A DNA stretch of 64,000 bases from positions 744,001-808,000 of the forward strand of contig JAWKVZ010000001.1 in assembly GCA_041397725.1 (NCBI GenBank). Reading direction: 5' to 3'. The position numbers and the translations under genes are program-made. Origin of the DNA: JAGRKR01 sp041397725. Lineage in GTDB: Bacteria > Pseudomonadota > Alphaproteobacteria > Rhizobiales > Hyphomicrobiaceae. A model generated the notes under the pieces. The model did no database searches. It was not told the origin of the DNA and saw only the letters and a program-made list of their open reading frames with translations. This document shows positions 26,001 to 32,822 of this stretch, one piece after another; within the stretch, counting starts at the first letter, position 1, and each line of letters starts with the position of its first letter.

Positions 26001-27635
26001 GTGACGCAAACCGCCCTGGCGCGGAGCCCTCGCCTTTCCCGCCTGCTCGGCGCAGCCAGCGATACCGCCAGCCAGCACCGGGGATTGACGGCGACACCGC
26101 CGGCCGAGCGCCGCGCCGCCGCCCTCGACCTCGCGCGTCAGGCCATCGCCCGCGTGCTGCGGCTGGCGCCCGAGACCCTCGACGAGCGCGAGCCCCTCGC
26201 CCGTCGCGGCCTCGATTCGCTCTCCTCCTTCGAGTTGCGCAACCGACTCGAGGCCACCGCCGCCATGCCGATCCCCCTGCCGCGCTTCTCCCGGGCCGCC
26301 TCGCTCGGCGCGCTGGCCGATCTCCTGGTCGCCCTGGCCGGGGAGCGCGAGGTGAGCGTCACCGTCGCGACCTCCCCCACCATCGCGCCCGCGACCGCCG
26401 CCGGGACGCGTGCGGCGGATCGTGTGCCCTTGTTGCCGCGCCAGGCGTGGGTCCTGGCGCAGGTGGCGGCCCCGCTGACCACTGCCGCCGGACGGATGGC
26501 CCTCACCACCGTCGTCGGGCTCGATGTCGACGGCCGCCTGCCGACCGACGCCCTCGGCCGTGAGCTGGCCCGCCTCGCCGAGCGCCACCCACTGCTGGCG
26601 ATGGCGCCCGCGACCGCTGGCGCAGGTTCCATCATGCTCGCCCGCCGCCGCGACGGCCCACGCCTCGTGGCGACACCAGACATCGCTTCGGCCGTGAGAC
26701 AGGGCCTGCCCGCGGACGAGGGCCTGCGCCTGCTGGTGCAGGCGACCGGCGACACCGGCACGCGTCTTGCCGTCGTCGCGTCGCGGGCCCTGTTGGATGA
26801 CTGGTCGGCCGCCCTCCTGCTTGAGCAACTGCTCGCCGGCGTCGGCCTCCCCGTGCGCCCTACCCCCTTGTGCGACTGGTGGGACTGGCGTCATCCCCAG
26901 ACTGCGGAGGGCGGAGACGAGAGCTACTGGCGTCAGCGGCTCGGCGCGCCCCCGCCGCGCCTGCATTTTCAGCGCCGCGCGCGCCCGGAGCTGCCCTGCG
27001 GGTTCGGCCTCGATGCCGGACCGGGGCGGCGGCTGCAGACGACCCTCTCGCGGTCCCCCGGCACGGCCGAGGCCGACTGCCTCGCGGCATACCTGGCGGC
27101 GATCGCCGCGGTCACCGGCTGCCGCGGCCTGCTCGTGGCGATCTGCCGCGACGGGCGCGCGACGGCGCCGAGCCGAGGCGTGCTCGGCCCGCTCGCCCGG
27201 CGCTTTCCGGTCGTTGCCTCGGAGGAACTGCTGGCCGCTCCGGGCGTGCTGGCTGCCACACTCGCCCGTCAGCTCGCGCTCGCGGACCAGGCCCCCGACC
27301 ACGACCTCGCCGCCGCCGAGATGGCGCTCGCCGGCGCATGGCAGCATGCGCGCATCGCTCCCGGCGCGCTCACATTCCGCTGGTCCTCGCCGGACACCGC
27401 GCCACCCACCCCACGCCTCGGCAGCGACGCAAAGCTCTGGCGGCCCGAAGACTGGCCGAGCGATGCCGAACTTGCGCTCACGGTCACGTACGACCAGAAG
27501 ACGCTGACGCTGACACTCGACTACGACGCCGCCATCGTCGACGACGCCCTGGCGCAAGGCATCCTGGCACGCCTCGCCGAATGCCTCGCAGCGGCCGCGA
27601 AGCAAGGGGAGCCTGCGAGCCATGCCGCTCAGTGA
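20019..27635 (+). CDS. Type I polyketide synthase, KS-AT-DH-ER-KR-ACP with degenerate C-terminal condensation domain
   Basis: This single-module, fully reducing synthase has 2538 residues. KS (about 1-430): DTACSSS with C173, EAHGTGT with H308, KTNIGHLE with H347. AT (about 550-860): GHSFGE with S642. DH (about 910-1120): H940 in ADHRIGETVVLP and D1100 in TLDGALQ; the glycine expected four residues after the histidine is Glu. A structural pseudo-KR region precedes the ER (about 1430-1745; HAGTGGVG at 1562-1569). KR (about 1755-2000): TGGTSGLG at 1766-1773, S1897, Y1910, N1914. ACP: GLDSLSS with S2067. Residues about 2140-2520 are an NRPS-type condensation fold (YWRQRLGAPPPRL), but the HHxxxDG motif reads SRALLDD (2255-2261). 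There is no thioesterase. The GTG start has GGAG upstream. Iterative chain building with transfer by a partner is inferred. Confidence 0.93.
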   Translation: MTDIAIIGIGCRLPGDCDDAGAFHSFLARRGTAIREIPANRWSLPGFYDPSPDRPARSYAKWGGFLGDIKGFDADFFELSRREAAAMDPQQRLLLMVCVEAAQDAGVPLAALAGARTGVYVGVSNVDYGLLQRYETGVGDIQAGTGTALSIVANRVSNRLDLRGPSMGIDTACSSSLVALHTAVEALRRGEIDLAYAAGVNVLLDPRMFVTFSHAHMLSPRGRISAFDAEADGFVRGEGVGAVLLKPLAAALRDGNRIYATVRASAVNQDGATGTITAPSAAAQAAMIRAALANAGARPEDIAYVEAHGTGTPLGDPIEAEAIGSVLGVCARRTPLPIGSVKTNIGHLEPAAGIASIIKTALMLEAGRLLPSLNCTHPNPRIPFAALNIRVVIESEPLSGEGDTALALVNGFGFGGTNAAALLAPPPKPRSSPVHAARSISADAEATRADALVPVPLSAPTQQHLAAWARRLAEALTPGAPLSGTPVEALAARLAGERDHHAFRAVVLAAHGEDLRAKLLALADGRDWPKADKRAATELHVGRAVPPSPLVFTCTGQGGQFWNMGRDLLHSHAVFRDFVERFDDLFAPRAGWSVVAALLAAEHESRLHDAAITPAVMFCLQAGLAEAWKALGIEPDIVIGHSFGEVTAAYLAGGIPLADVAHLVNHRGLIRHEIRRIGGMAAIGMGADELAHFLPGDGSIEIGAFNAPDMVTVSGERAAIVDLIARLERHDPGLLARLLDLDFAWHSSWLDPGEAHFKDAVGALDWQAPRLPVISTVTGRLQSCFDADYWWQNLRQPVRFDAAVNLALTLGARTFVELGPSRTLSSPTASVAGARGIPVTTVSTLNRGQPDRTSFAAAAATLHVTGRTVSWPHRPSGERVPAALPFLPWRLEPLWNAPEEAHRALQGGEPHAFLGARLPGPDWRWQSEISLAGLPFLADHRIGETVVLPAAVIIEILRAAAAEALASETLELRNLELREALFLGPDDRIELTTTFDDERSRLTIWSRAKGEDTYTRRADVEAFAANALSAGLAAVETDSAVSGAAFYAACAALGYGYGPAFQRLTQLRRDRAGRIAATLTRPAPDGIRLAGVVLDPRTLDGALQAVIGARHSEVWQTASGLRPATLAMPTRIAAIRCGSACDEATEVRVRDDGAGLGLTVAAGAGPVLIEIDGLEMAAAGFQGTAPDAAPSTIVETFEVFAQLADAAPASDSWLFLASEAGDEPWPRAPIAVLPASPAAWQASLEAMLDRASQPGVQGLVYLSAAAREPTSAAADGAHVAVEVERLTALGRVLAARVASAAAGRATLPPIWIATHLARTSGSGDHDRAPDLAGAALLGLARTIAAECPTCEIGLIDLDDDARRAPHRLADALAHLGAEREAALRGNVLLVPRLVVRERAEIAARTLRAEALPEAAGYRLAARGVGFETLAWEREAPVRPGPGEIVVEVAAAGLNFRDVMLASGLLPAEAESGPGARRLGLEFAGRVSALGAGVEGRRIGDHVLGMAKGAFSRRIVVPAAAAAPVPAGLTALQAAALPSVYLTAYYALAHLARLAPGERLLVHAGTGGVGLAAIAVARHLGADVLATAGSPEKRAYLEALGVRRVMDSRTLDFAAETLAETDGAGVDVVLNAQAGAWIEKSLACLAPYGRFIELGKRDVYADRSLGLKALRNNVSLHVVDLARLVDDRPALARRLLDEVLGLIADGRLPPLPVESFPASRSDAAFRHLAEARHIGKVVLDMSAPGLVAAAPAGQDVPLDPGGAYLVTGGTSGLGLAIAERLAAGGAGRVVLAARRPPSPEAEAVVARLAAGRAEIETLPLDVTDAAAVATAIGALSRADRPLRGIVHAAVVYADALLPDTTAAGIGAVLAPKLTGALNLTEAVVAAAPRLDFFVSLSSLAEVVGWPGQSSYAAANAGLEALAQRQRRLGLPGVTINLGMISDLGFVARSSAMTSYLESAGWRPIPAGEAAAAVLRLAGSAPSVVTFAAADWSRLAVTQTALARSPRLSRLLGAASDTASQHRGLTATPPAERRAAALDLARQAIARVLRLAPETLDEREPLARRGLDSLSSFELRNRLEATAAMPIPLPRFSRAASLGALADLLVALAGEREVSVTVATSPTIAPATAAGTRAADRVPLLPRQAWVLAQVAAPLTTAAGRMALTTVVGLDVDGRLPTDALGRELARLAERHPLLAMAPATAGAGSIMLARRRDGPRLVATPDIASAVRQGLPADEGLRLLVQATGDTGTRLAVVASRALLDDWSAALLLEQLLAGVGLPVRPTPLCDWWDWRHPQTAEGGDESYWRQRLGAPPPRLHFQRRARPELPCGFGLDAGPGRRLQTTLSRSPGTAEADCLAAYLAAIAAVTGCRGLLVAICRDGRATAPSRGVLGPLARRFPVVASEELLAAPGVLAATLARQLALADQAPDHDLAAAEMALAGAWQHARIAPGALTFRWSSPDTAPPTPRLGSDAKLWRPEDWPSDAELALTVTYDQKTLTLTLDYDAAIVDDALAQGILARLAECLAAAAKQGEPASHAAQ

Positions 27636-28338
27636 CGGCACGCCAGGTCGTCGCGTGCCGCGCGTCGAGGTCCGCCTCGTCGATCTCGCACGATATGCCT
27701 CGACGCTGGAGTCGGCCGTGCCGCCCGTGCTCCACTCCGAGCCACAGCCGGACGCGCCTGCCACCGACGCCCGCAGCCGCGACGCTCGTCTCGCCCGCGC
27801 CGCGCTGCGCCTGCTCGTGCGCGCGATCGCCGGCGAGGCCCATGCCGCGCAGCCGCTGGCGCGGACGCCGGCCGGCAAGCCCATGCTGCCCGGCAGCGGT
27901 CTCGAGATCTCGCTCTCCCACAGTGGTGGCCTCGCGCTGGTCGCGGTATCGACGGCGGGCGCCATCGGCGTCGACCTCGAGTGTCCGCGCACGGTCACAC
28001 TCGACGGCTGGCGGCGGCCGGCGCTGGAGGCTGCTGCCGCCGCCCTGTCACCGGCTCCGCTCGCGGGCGTCGCCGACACCGACGCGCGGTTCCTCGCGGC
28101 CTGGGTCCGCCTCGAGGCGCTGGCCAAGGCCCGCGGCGACGGCATCGCCGGTCTCCTGCACGCGCTCGAGATCCGCGAGCCAGCCAGGCTCGCCCTCGCG
28201 GCCCGCGCGGCACTCGGCGGCTTCCGCATCGACGACCTGTGCCTCGGCGGGGGCCTCCTCGGCGCACTCGCTCTGCCCGCCGACGCCCCGCCAGCCGCCG
28301 TCCGCCCCTTCACCACGACTGCCGACGGCGCCGGTTGA
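27622..28338 (+). CDS. 4'-phosphopantetheinyl transferase (Sfp-type)
   Basis: This 238-residue protein moves phosphopantetheine from CoA onto carrier-protein serines, here presumably S2067 of the overlapping PKS. The Sfp-type motifs are readable: GKPMLPGSGLEISLSHSGGL, the metal motif IGVDLE (D118, E120), and WVRLEALAKARGDGI (E165, K169), where the usual KE is LE. The ATG lies 14 bp inside the PKS gene, so translation is coupled. The N-terminal 50 residues are diverged. A tRNA gene follows 37 bp downstream. Confidence 0.88.
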   Translation: MPLSDGTPGRRVPRVEVRLVDLARYASTLESAVPPVLHSEPQPDAPATDARSRDARLARAALRLLVRAIAGEAHAAQPLARTPAGKPMLPGSGLEISLSHSGGLALVAVSTAGAIGVDLECPRTVTLDGWRRPALEAAAAALSPAPLAGVADTDARFLAAWVRLEALAKARGDGIAGLLHALEIREPARLALAARAALGGFRIDDLCLGGGLLGALALPADAPPAAVRPFTTTADGAG

Positions 28339-28375
28339 CCCGGAGAGCGGAACGGGGGTAAACATCACGCCTTGG

Positions 28376-28453
28376 CGGAGCGTAGCGCAGCCTGGTTAGC
28401 GCACCAGTCTGGGGGACTGGGGGTCGGGAGTTCAAATCTCCCCGCTCCGACCA
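28376..28453 (+). tRNA. tRNA-Pro (anticodon GGG)
   Basis: A complete cloverleaf is present. The acceptor stem is CGGAGCG with CGCTCCG, the anticodon stem CCAGT/ACTGG encloses the loop CTGGGGG (anticodon GGG), and the T stem GGGAG/CTCCC encloses TTCAAAT. The discriminator is A, and CCA is encoded at 28451-28453. Base composition drops immediately downstream, as at many tRNA integration sites, but no integrase is visible. Confidence 0.96.
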
Positions 28454-28501
28454 ATAAAATCAAGAAGTTACCAACAACAGCAAGCCGACACCAAAATCCC
28501 A

Positions 28502-28522
28502 TAGCTACCACCTAGCTACCAC
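28502..28522. repeat. 10-bp direct repeat downstream of tRNA-Pro
   Basis: TAGCTACCAC occurs at 28502-28511 and again at 28513-28522 with one base between. It lies in the AT-richer stretch 49 bp beyond the tRNA-Pro CCA and may be a scar of past integration. The 28454-28729 stretch holds nothing else that I recognise. Confidence 0.5.
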
Positions 28523-28729
28523 GAACGTGAAGGCTGCTGGCTATTGGCGGGGGCATATCGGGCCTTCGACCACGACGAAGTCGGTGTGTCCAGTCCCGGA
28601 TGCCGGCATCGTCGCGACGGCACGAGCGCCTTAACGCGACGCTGTCGAAGGCCATTTTCTCCCAGATCGCGCTCCTCAGCTGCCCAGCCAGGGGGCAAAG
28701 GACACCCGCCGTGGTCGGCGGAACCTCGC

Positions 28730-29077
28730 CTATCGCCAGCACATTACCTCGGTGAGGACGGTGCATTGCAGGCGGCACACGCCGCCGTCGCCCAGACGCT
28801 TGGTGGAAAATGTGCCGACCTGATTGCTGGCACGCCACCTCGACGCGGCCGTGTAGCCCTTGAGCCGGCAGAACGCGTTGGCCTGCCGTCGTGTCCGGCA
28901 CGGGCCGGGCCAACTGTAGCAGCCGTCGGCCCTGCGCGAGCCGATCCTGGGGCTCTCGAACAGCTTGGCCTCGCCGTCAAAAGCCGGCGCCACCTCGGGC
29001 AGGGCAGCGAGCATGACCAAAGCAAGGGCCAAGACAAAGGCGCGGCGGACACAAGCGAACGTCGACGGAGTGATCAC
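28730..29077 (-). CDS. Small secreted cysteine-rich protein
   Basis: The GTG at 29077 has AGAGG six bases upstream and opens a 115-residue precursor with a signal peptide (RRAFVLALALVMLAALPEVAPA). The mature part of about 80 residues has six cysteines in CYSWPGPC, NAFCRLKGY, GVCRLQC and VMCWR. Small exported proteins with a FCRxxGY phrase and C-terminal paired cysteines occur in Bradyrhizobium and relatives, without known function. A good promoter lies upstream at 29157-29185. Domain identity is not established. Confidence 0.6.
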   Translation of the reverse strand: MITPSTFACVRRAFVLALALVMLAALPEVAPAFDGEAKLFESPRIGSRRADGCYSWPGPCRTRRQANAFCRLKGYTAASRWRASNQVGTFSTKRLGDGGVCRLQCTVLTEVMCWR

Positions 29078-29723
29078 AAAAGGCCTCTTCGTAAAGCAAG
29101 AAAGAAAACAAGGATGAGCGATCAACTCGCTTCTCAAGGGCGAGCCTGCGCGTTGGACGCTAGTAAGACCGCTGATCAACGTCAAGTTATATTGAAGCCA
29201 GATCCATAGACAGTAATATCTTTCGTCGGCGCTGTAAGTTTGCAGAAAGTATACTTCCGAGCGCGCGCCCGACTTCCCGGGTGCGAACGATCATCATGGC
29301 CGCGCCTTCGAACGTCCTTCGAAAACGTGACGTGCCGCTCGTGCCTGCGACGGAGGTCTTTGCACGCTGCCCCGGATGCGGCGCTCGCCACCACGGGATC
29401 GCGGTTGCACGCCAACGAAGCCGATCCAGACCCAGGCCAGCCCACCCCTGCGGCCTTACGCAGGGGCGACCGACCGACGAAACCCGGCAGTCCGAAGACG
29501 CGCACTGCCGCTGTACGCTTGCCGCCGAACATCATGGCGCCAGCAGATCAGCGCCACGTACGGGAATGGCGCGATGGGCCGCCATTGGCAGCAAATGCGC
29601 GATACTGGCATGGAGCTTGCGTCTTCCGGTCGAAGACCGGCGGGCCCGGAGCTGGTGCGGATGGCTGGCACGGACACGATGGAAATTGGGACAGAGCCCG
29701 CCAGACGACGTGAGAATTCGACG
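29078..29723. other. Intergenic region, AT-richer at its left end
   Basis: This stretch of about 650 bp separates the divergent Cys-rich protein and formyltransferase genes. The left third (29080-29260) is clearly AT-richer than its surroundings and contains a promoter and the palindrome AAGTATACTT near 29247. The rest is GC-rich, with no convincing gene in any frame. Confidence 0.5.
29157..29185 (-). promoter_or_regulatory. Candidate sigma-70 promoter of the Cys-rich secreted protein
   Basis: Read on the minus strand, TTGACG (29185-29180) and TAGCGT (29162-29157) are separated by 17 bp. The transcript would have a 5' untranslated region of about 73 nt before the GTG at 29077. Confidence 0.45.
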
Positions 29724-30509
29724 ATGGAAAGTCCAAGACCGGAACGCCCCACCCGCGTGGTGCTGCTCGTGGCCGGTGGCGAGCTGGCGGCGGCAGTCGT
29801 CAATGCGTTGCACCAGGCCTTTCCCGACCTGATCGTCCTCGAGGAGGACGCCGAAGGCAAGTGGGCGATCCTGCGCCGGCGCGTCCGGCTGCTCGGACCA
29901 CTGCCGGCCGTCGGGCAAGCGCTCGGCGGCGTGCTGTTCAAGCTGATCGCCCGGTTGAGCCGGCCCCGCCTCGCCGAGATCCACCGGGACGGCCGTCTCG
30001 ACATGCGCGCCAACCCGCACGCTGCGCGCCGCTACGTGGGAAATGTCAATTCCGAGCCCTGCCGGAACGCACTCGTCGCGCTGGCGCCGCAGGTCGTCGC
30101 GGTGTACGGCACACGCATCCTCTCGGCCGCGACGCTGGCCTCCGTCAAGGCCCCCTTCATCAACTATCACGCGGGCATCAATCCCAAGTACCGCGGCCAG
30201 CAGCCCGGCTATTGGGCAATGCGCGAGGGCGATGCGGAACATGCCGGCGTGACGATCCATCTCGTGGATCGCGGCGTCGACACGGGCGACGTGCTGCACC
30301 AGGCCCGTGTCGCCTTCACGTCCGCCGACAACATCACGACGTACCAGCACGTCCAGATGGTGACGGCGCTGCCGCTGTTCATCCGCGCCATCGAGGAAGC
30401 ATTGGACGGCCGCCTCGCGCCGCGGCGGGTGGATCTGCCGTCGCGCCAGTGGTTTCCGCCGACGCTGTGGAGTTACCTGTTCGGCGGCATCGCGCGCGGC
30501 GTCTGGTGA
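29724..30509 (+). CDS. Formyltransferase-family protein (MTF/GART-like)
   Basis: This 261-residue protein has the formyl-transferase core of methionyl-tRNA and GAR formyltransferases. The catalytic Asn and His are in FINYHAGINPKYRG and the catalytic Asp is in VDRGVDTGDVLHQ. GGELAAAVVNALHQAFPDLIV forms the N-terminal beta-alpha unit. There is no C-terminal tRNA-binding domain, so it is not a standard Fmt. Relatives formylate sugar nucleotides or hydroxamates in cell-surface or siderophore synthesis. The substrate is unknown. The ATG at 29724 opens the conserved region; the ribosome-binding site is weak (GAGAA). Confidence 0.8.
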   Translation: MESPRPERPTRVVLLVAGGELAAAVVNALHQAFPDLIVLEEDAEGKWAILRRRVRLLGPLPAVGQALGGVLFKLIARLSRPRLAEIHRDGRLDMRANPHAARRYVGNVNSEPCRNALVALAPQVVAVYGTRILSAATLASVKAPFINYHAGINPKYRGQQPGYWAMREGDAEHAGVTIHLVDRGVDTGDVLHQARVAFTSADNITTYQHVQMVTALPLFIRAIEEALDGRLAPRRVDLPSRQWFPPTLWSYLFGGIARGVW

Positions 30510-30516
30510 GCGCGCG

Positions 30517-31278
30517 TCAGCGCGACGGCCGGGCCGCCTCCTCGGCAAGCTCGCGATCGCGGTAGACGACCCGCGTGCGGATCGCAAAGGCTTCCGTGGC
30601 GGGCGCCTTCTGCGGCTGACCGCTACCGACGGCGATCAGATCGACGCGGCGCCACGGCCCATACCCCTGCATGTGAGCCGGCCGTGCGGCAAGCTTCAGA
30701 TCGAAGATGCGCGCCGGCTGGTCCGCCGCCAGGATCACTTCGAGCAGCCGCCAGCGCGAGCGATAGTGCAGCTCGACGGTGCCCGCGAGCACCTGGCGGT
30801 CGCCGTCCAGGCGCATGCCGCGCTCAAGGATACGACCGGGCATGCGGTTCCTCTCGGTATTGAGCGTGATGCGGACGCCGCGCGGCGGCTCCGTCAACCG
30901 TACGCCCGGCGGCAGTCGCAGCTCGAAATCGAGCCGTACCGGGCCGCTCGACGACGTGCCGAGCCCCGGCCGCATCTCGTAGGCGAACCACGCCCCGCCA
31001 GCCACCAGCCCGGCAATGGCGAGCAAGGCGGCCGGCATGCGCCAGACGAGCGAGCGCCCCTGCCGCTCCCCGCGCCGGCGCAGCGCCAGCCAGACACCGA
31101 GCAACAGCCCCACCAGCCCGCCCAGCGGCCCTATGCCGAAGACGGCGGTCATGCCGAGCGCGCCTTCGAAGTTGGAGGCCCCGAGCAGACTGCCAATGGC
31201 GATGGCCAGGCCCGCAGCGACCGCCCATCCGAGCGCAGCGCCAAACAAGCCGGCAATGACGGCGAGAACAAATCGCAT
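30517..31278 (-). CDS. Membrane protein of unknown function
   Basis: This 253-residue protein has three N-terminal membrane segments: residues 1-33, about 40-66, and one around AALLAIAGLVAGGAWFAYEM. A soluble C-terminal domain of about 150 residues, rich in beta strands, follows (VRLDFELRLPPGVRLTEPP, RITLNTERNRMPG, TVELHYRSRWRLLEVIL). The soluble part is likely periplasmic. It resembles uncharacterised Hyphomicrobiales proteins. It is convergent with the formyltransferase gene, the two stop codons being 7 bp apart. Confidence 0.7.
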   Translation of the reverse strand: MRFVLAVIAGLFGAALGWAVAAGLAIAIGSLLGASNFEGALGMTAVFGIGPLGGLVGLLLGVWLALRRRGERQGRSLVWRMPAALLAIAGLVAGGAWFAYEMRPGLGTSSSGPVRLDFELRLPPGVRLTEPPRGVRITLNTERNRMPGRILERGMRLDGDRQVLAGTVELHYRSRWRLLEVILAADQPARIFDLKLAARPAHMQGYGPWRRVDLIAVGSGQPQKAPATEAFAIRTRVVYRDRELAEEAARPSR

Positions 31279-31590
31279 GAGGCCCGGACCTTGATGAAGC
31301 GGACGAGATCACGCGCACTCTAGACCGGCTTTGCCAGCGTGTCGCGAGACGTCCTGGGAACGGTGTGACCCCGGCGGGCGCGGCGACCTGACCAGCCGGC
31401 TCGCCCGGCCGCGCTCAGGTGCGCCCGCACCTCACCCAGCGTGGACCCGCCCGAGAAACGATGTCTCGTCAGGACGCTTGCTCATGGCGCACGAGATCGG
31501 CTTGACTGGCGGGCGCACGGGGTTCTCCCGGCCCCCTGGGGCGCGGGAGGATCGATCTCCCGACCGGTCTCTTGCAGAAGGCGCACGGAC
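31279..31590. other. Intergenic region between divergent membrane-protein genes
   Basis: About 310 bp with no supported gene. Reading frames entering from the left carry no conserved sequence before the GTG at 31591. I see no clear promoter or terminator. Confidence 0.4.
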
Positions 31591-32511
31591 GTGACCACAG
31601 AGGCGACGGACGTCCATCGACCCCTCGTCCTGCGCAGCGAGCGGGCTTTGCGGCGGTTCCTGCCGCTGGCCCTCCTAGTGTGCCTCATCGGGCTTACGAT
31701 GCTGGTCTTCGAAGCCAGCGGCAATCGCAAGGACCTGATGCGCGGCTGGCTCGTGCTCGGTGCCGGGCTCGCCTGGGCCGCCTACGTGCTCATCCGGCAG
31801 GTGTCTCCTGGCCGGCCGGCCGTCGTCGTCTCGGCGGACGGCATCCATTTTGCGATCCCGAACCTCAAGGCGTTCTTCCTTCCCTGGAGCGAGGTGCAGA
31901 CCATTGCCACCGTCGACCTCTCCGAGCGACGCGGCGTCTACTTTCTGTTTGGCAACATCGGCCTCCGCGGCATGCCGGCCGCGCTGGTCTCCACGTCCTT
32001 CTACAAGGAGCACGTCGGGATAGGCTTCACCACCAGCATCGGAGCCGGCTTGCTCGATACCTTCATCCCGTTGCGCAATACCGTGCAGGTGGTCTTCCAT
32101 CCGACACTCTACGGCATGCCGCTCGAGACGTTCCGCGAGGGCCTCGAGGCCCGCTGGCGTGCCTTCGGAAACCGGGCGCCACGATCCGGCGAGTGGCGCA
32201 CGCGTCCGCCGGATGCCTCCGCGCACAGCACGCCCCCGATACGTAGCGCCGTCGCGCGGCGGAGCGGTGGCATCGTCGTATCGGCCTGGGAGTTCGTCAG
32301 CCTCGCCGTCCCGCTGACCGCCATCGTCGCGGTGCTCGCCAACGCGCTCGGCGTCTGGGAGACTTCGGGGCAGCAGGCGAGGCGTATCGAACGCGAGCGC
32401 AAGGCTGAAATCGCCCGCAAGGAGCGGGACGAGGAACGCAAGCGCAAGGAGAAGTGGGAAAAGATCTGGAGCGACTTCGACAAGACCTTCAAACGCTTCG
32501 AGTCGAAGTAG
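31591..32511 (+). CDS. Membrane protein with PH-like middle domain (STM3941-like)
   Basis: This 306-residue protein has two membrane segments near the N terminus (LPLALLVCLIGLTMLVFEAS and LMRGWLVLGAGLAWAAYVLI). A PH-like region follows (VVVSADGIHFAIPN, FFLPWSEVQTIATVDL), then a third hydrophobic segment (FVSLAVPLTAIVAVLANAL) and a highly charged C-terminal coiled coil rich in Arg, Lys and Glu. The layout resembles the STM3941 family of unknown function. A GTG start at 31591 is chosen because the upstream part of the frame is not conserved-looking; AAGG lies about 12 nt before it. Confidence 0.6.
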   Translation: MTTEATDVHRPLVLRSERALRRFLPLALLVCLIGLTMLVFEASGNRKDLMRGWLVLGAGLAWAAYVLIRQVSPGRPAVVVSADGIHFAIPNLKAFFLPWSEVQTIATVDLSERRGVYFLFGNIGLRGMPAALVSTSFYKEHVGIGFTTSIGAGLLDTFIPLRNTVQVVFHPTLYGMPLETFREGLEARWRAFGNRAPRSGEWRTRPPDASAHSTPPIRSAVARRSGGIVVSAWEFVSLAVPLTAIVAVLANALGVWETSGQQARRIERERKAEIARKERDEERKRKEKWEKIWSDFDKTFKRFESK

Positions 32512-32523
32512 CGACGCGGGCGC

Positions 32524-32697
32524 TCAGAGCGCAACGCGCGCCTCCAAAACCGCCGTGAACAGCACGACGCGCGCAAACATCTCGCGGCACCCTTCGAGGA
32601 AGGCGAACAAGCCCGGCCGCGGAATGCAGCTCATGGCATTCGAGATCAGCGTGCCCTCGAGATCGAGCGCGAGCACGCGGGGCGGGGCCGCGGTCAT
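32524..32697 (-). pseudogene. Truncated HAD-family phosphatase
   Basis: The 57-codon frame encodes the N-terminal part of a HAD phosphatase: VLALDLEGTLISNAMSCIPRP is motif I (DxExT type), followed by GLFAFLEGCREMFARVVLFTAV (motif II). It then stops after VLEARVAL. Full-length relatives of this NIF-like type have about 130 residues and a motif IV aspartate pair, absent here. The stop abuts the convergent membrane-protein gene, so the 3' half seems to have been lost. A short functional peptide is unlikely. Confidence 0.6.
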
Positions 32698-32822
32698 GCG
32701 GAAATCCTCACTCCGCTCGCCATGGAACCTGCTCCCACCTGACTGGCCATGGCGCACGAAGGAAGCGGCGCAGACGTCGCCGCTCCCGCTCCTGAGACAG
32801 GCCCGTCCGCCGCCCTCGCCGG

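Noticed and set aside
26438..27580. Functional NRPS condensation domain in the PKS
   Set aside because: The HHxxxDG motif reads SRALLDD, so normal condensation catalysis is unlikely. I list it as a degenerate fold.
28512..28913. Minus-strand frames just right of tRNA-Pro as an integrase remnant
   Set aside because: No tyrosine-recombinase motif is visible, and the frames overlap the better-supported Cys-rich protein gene.
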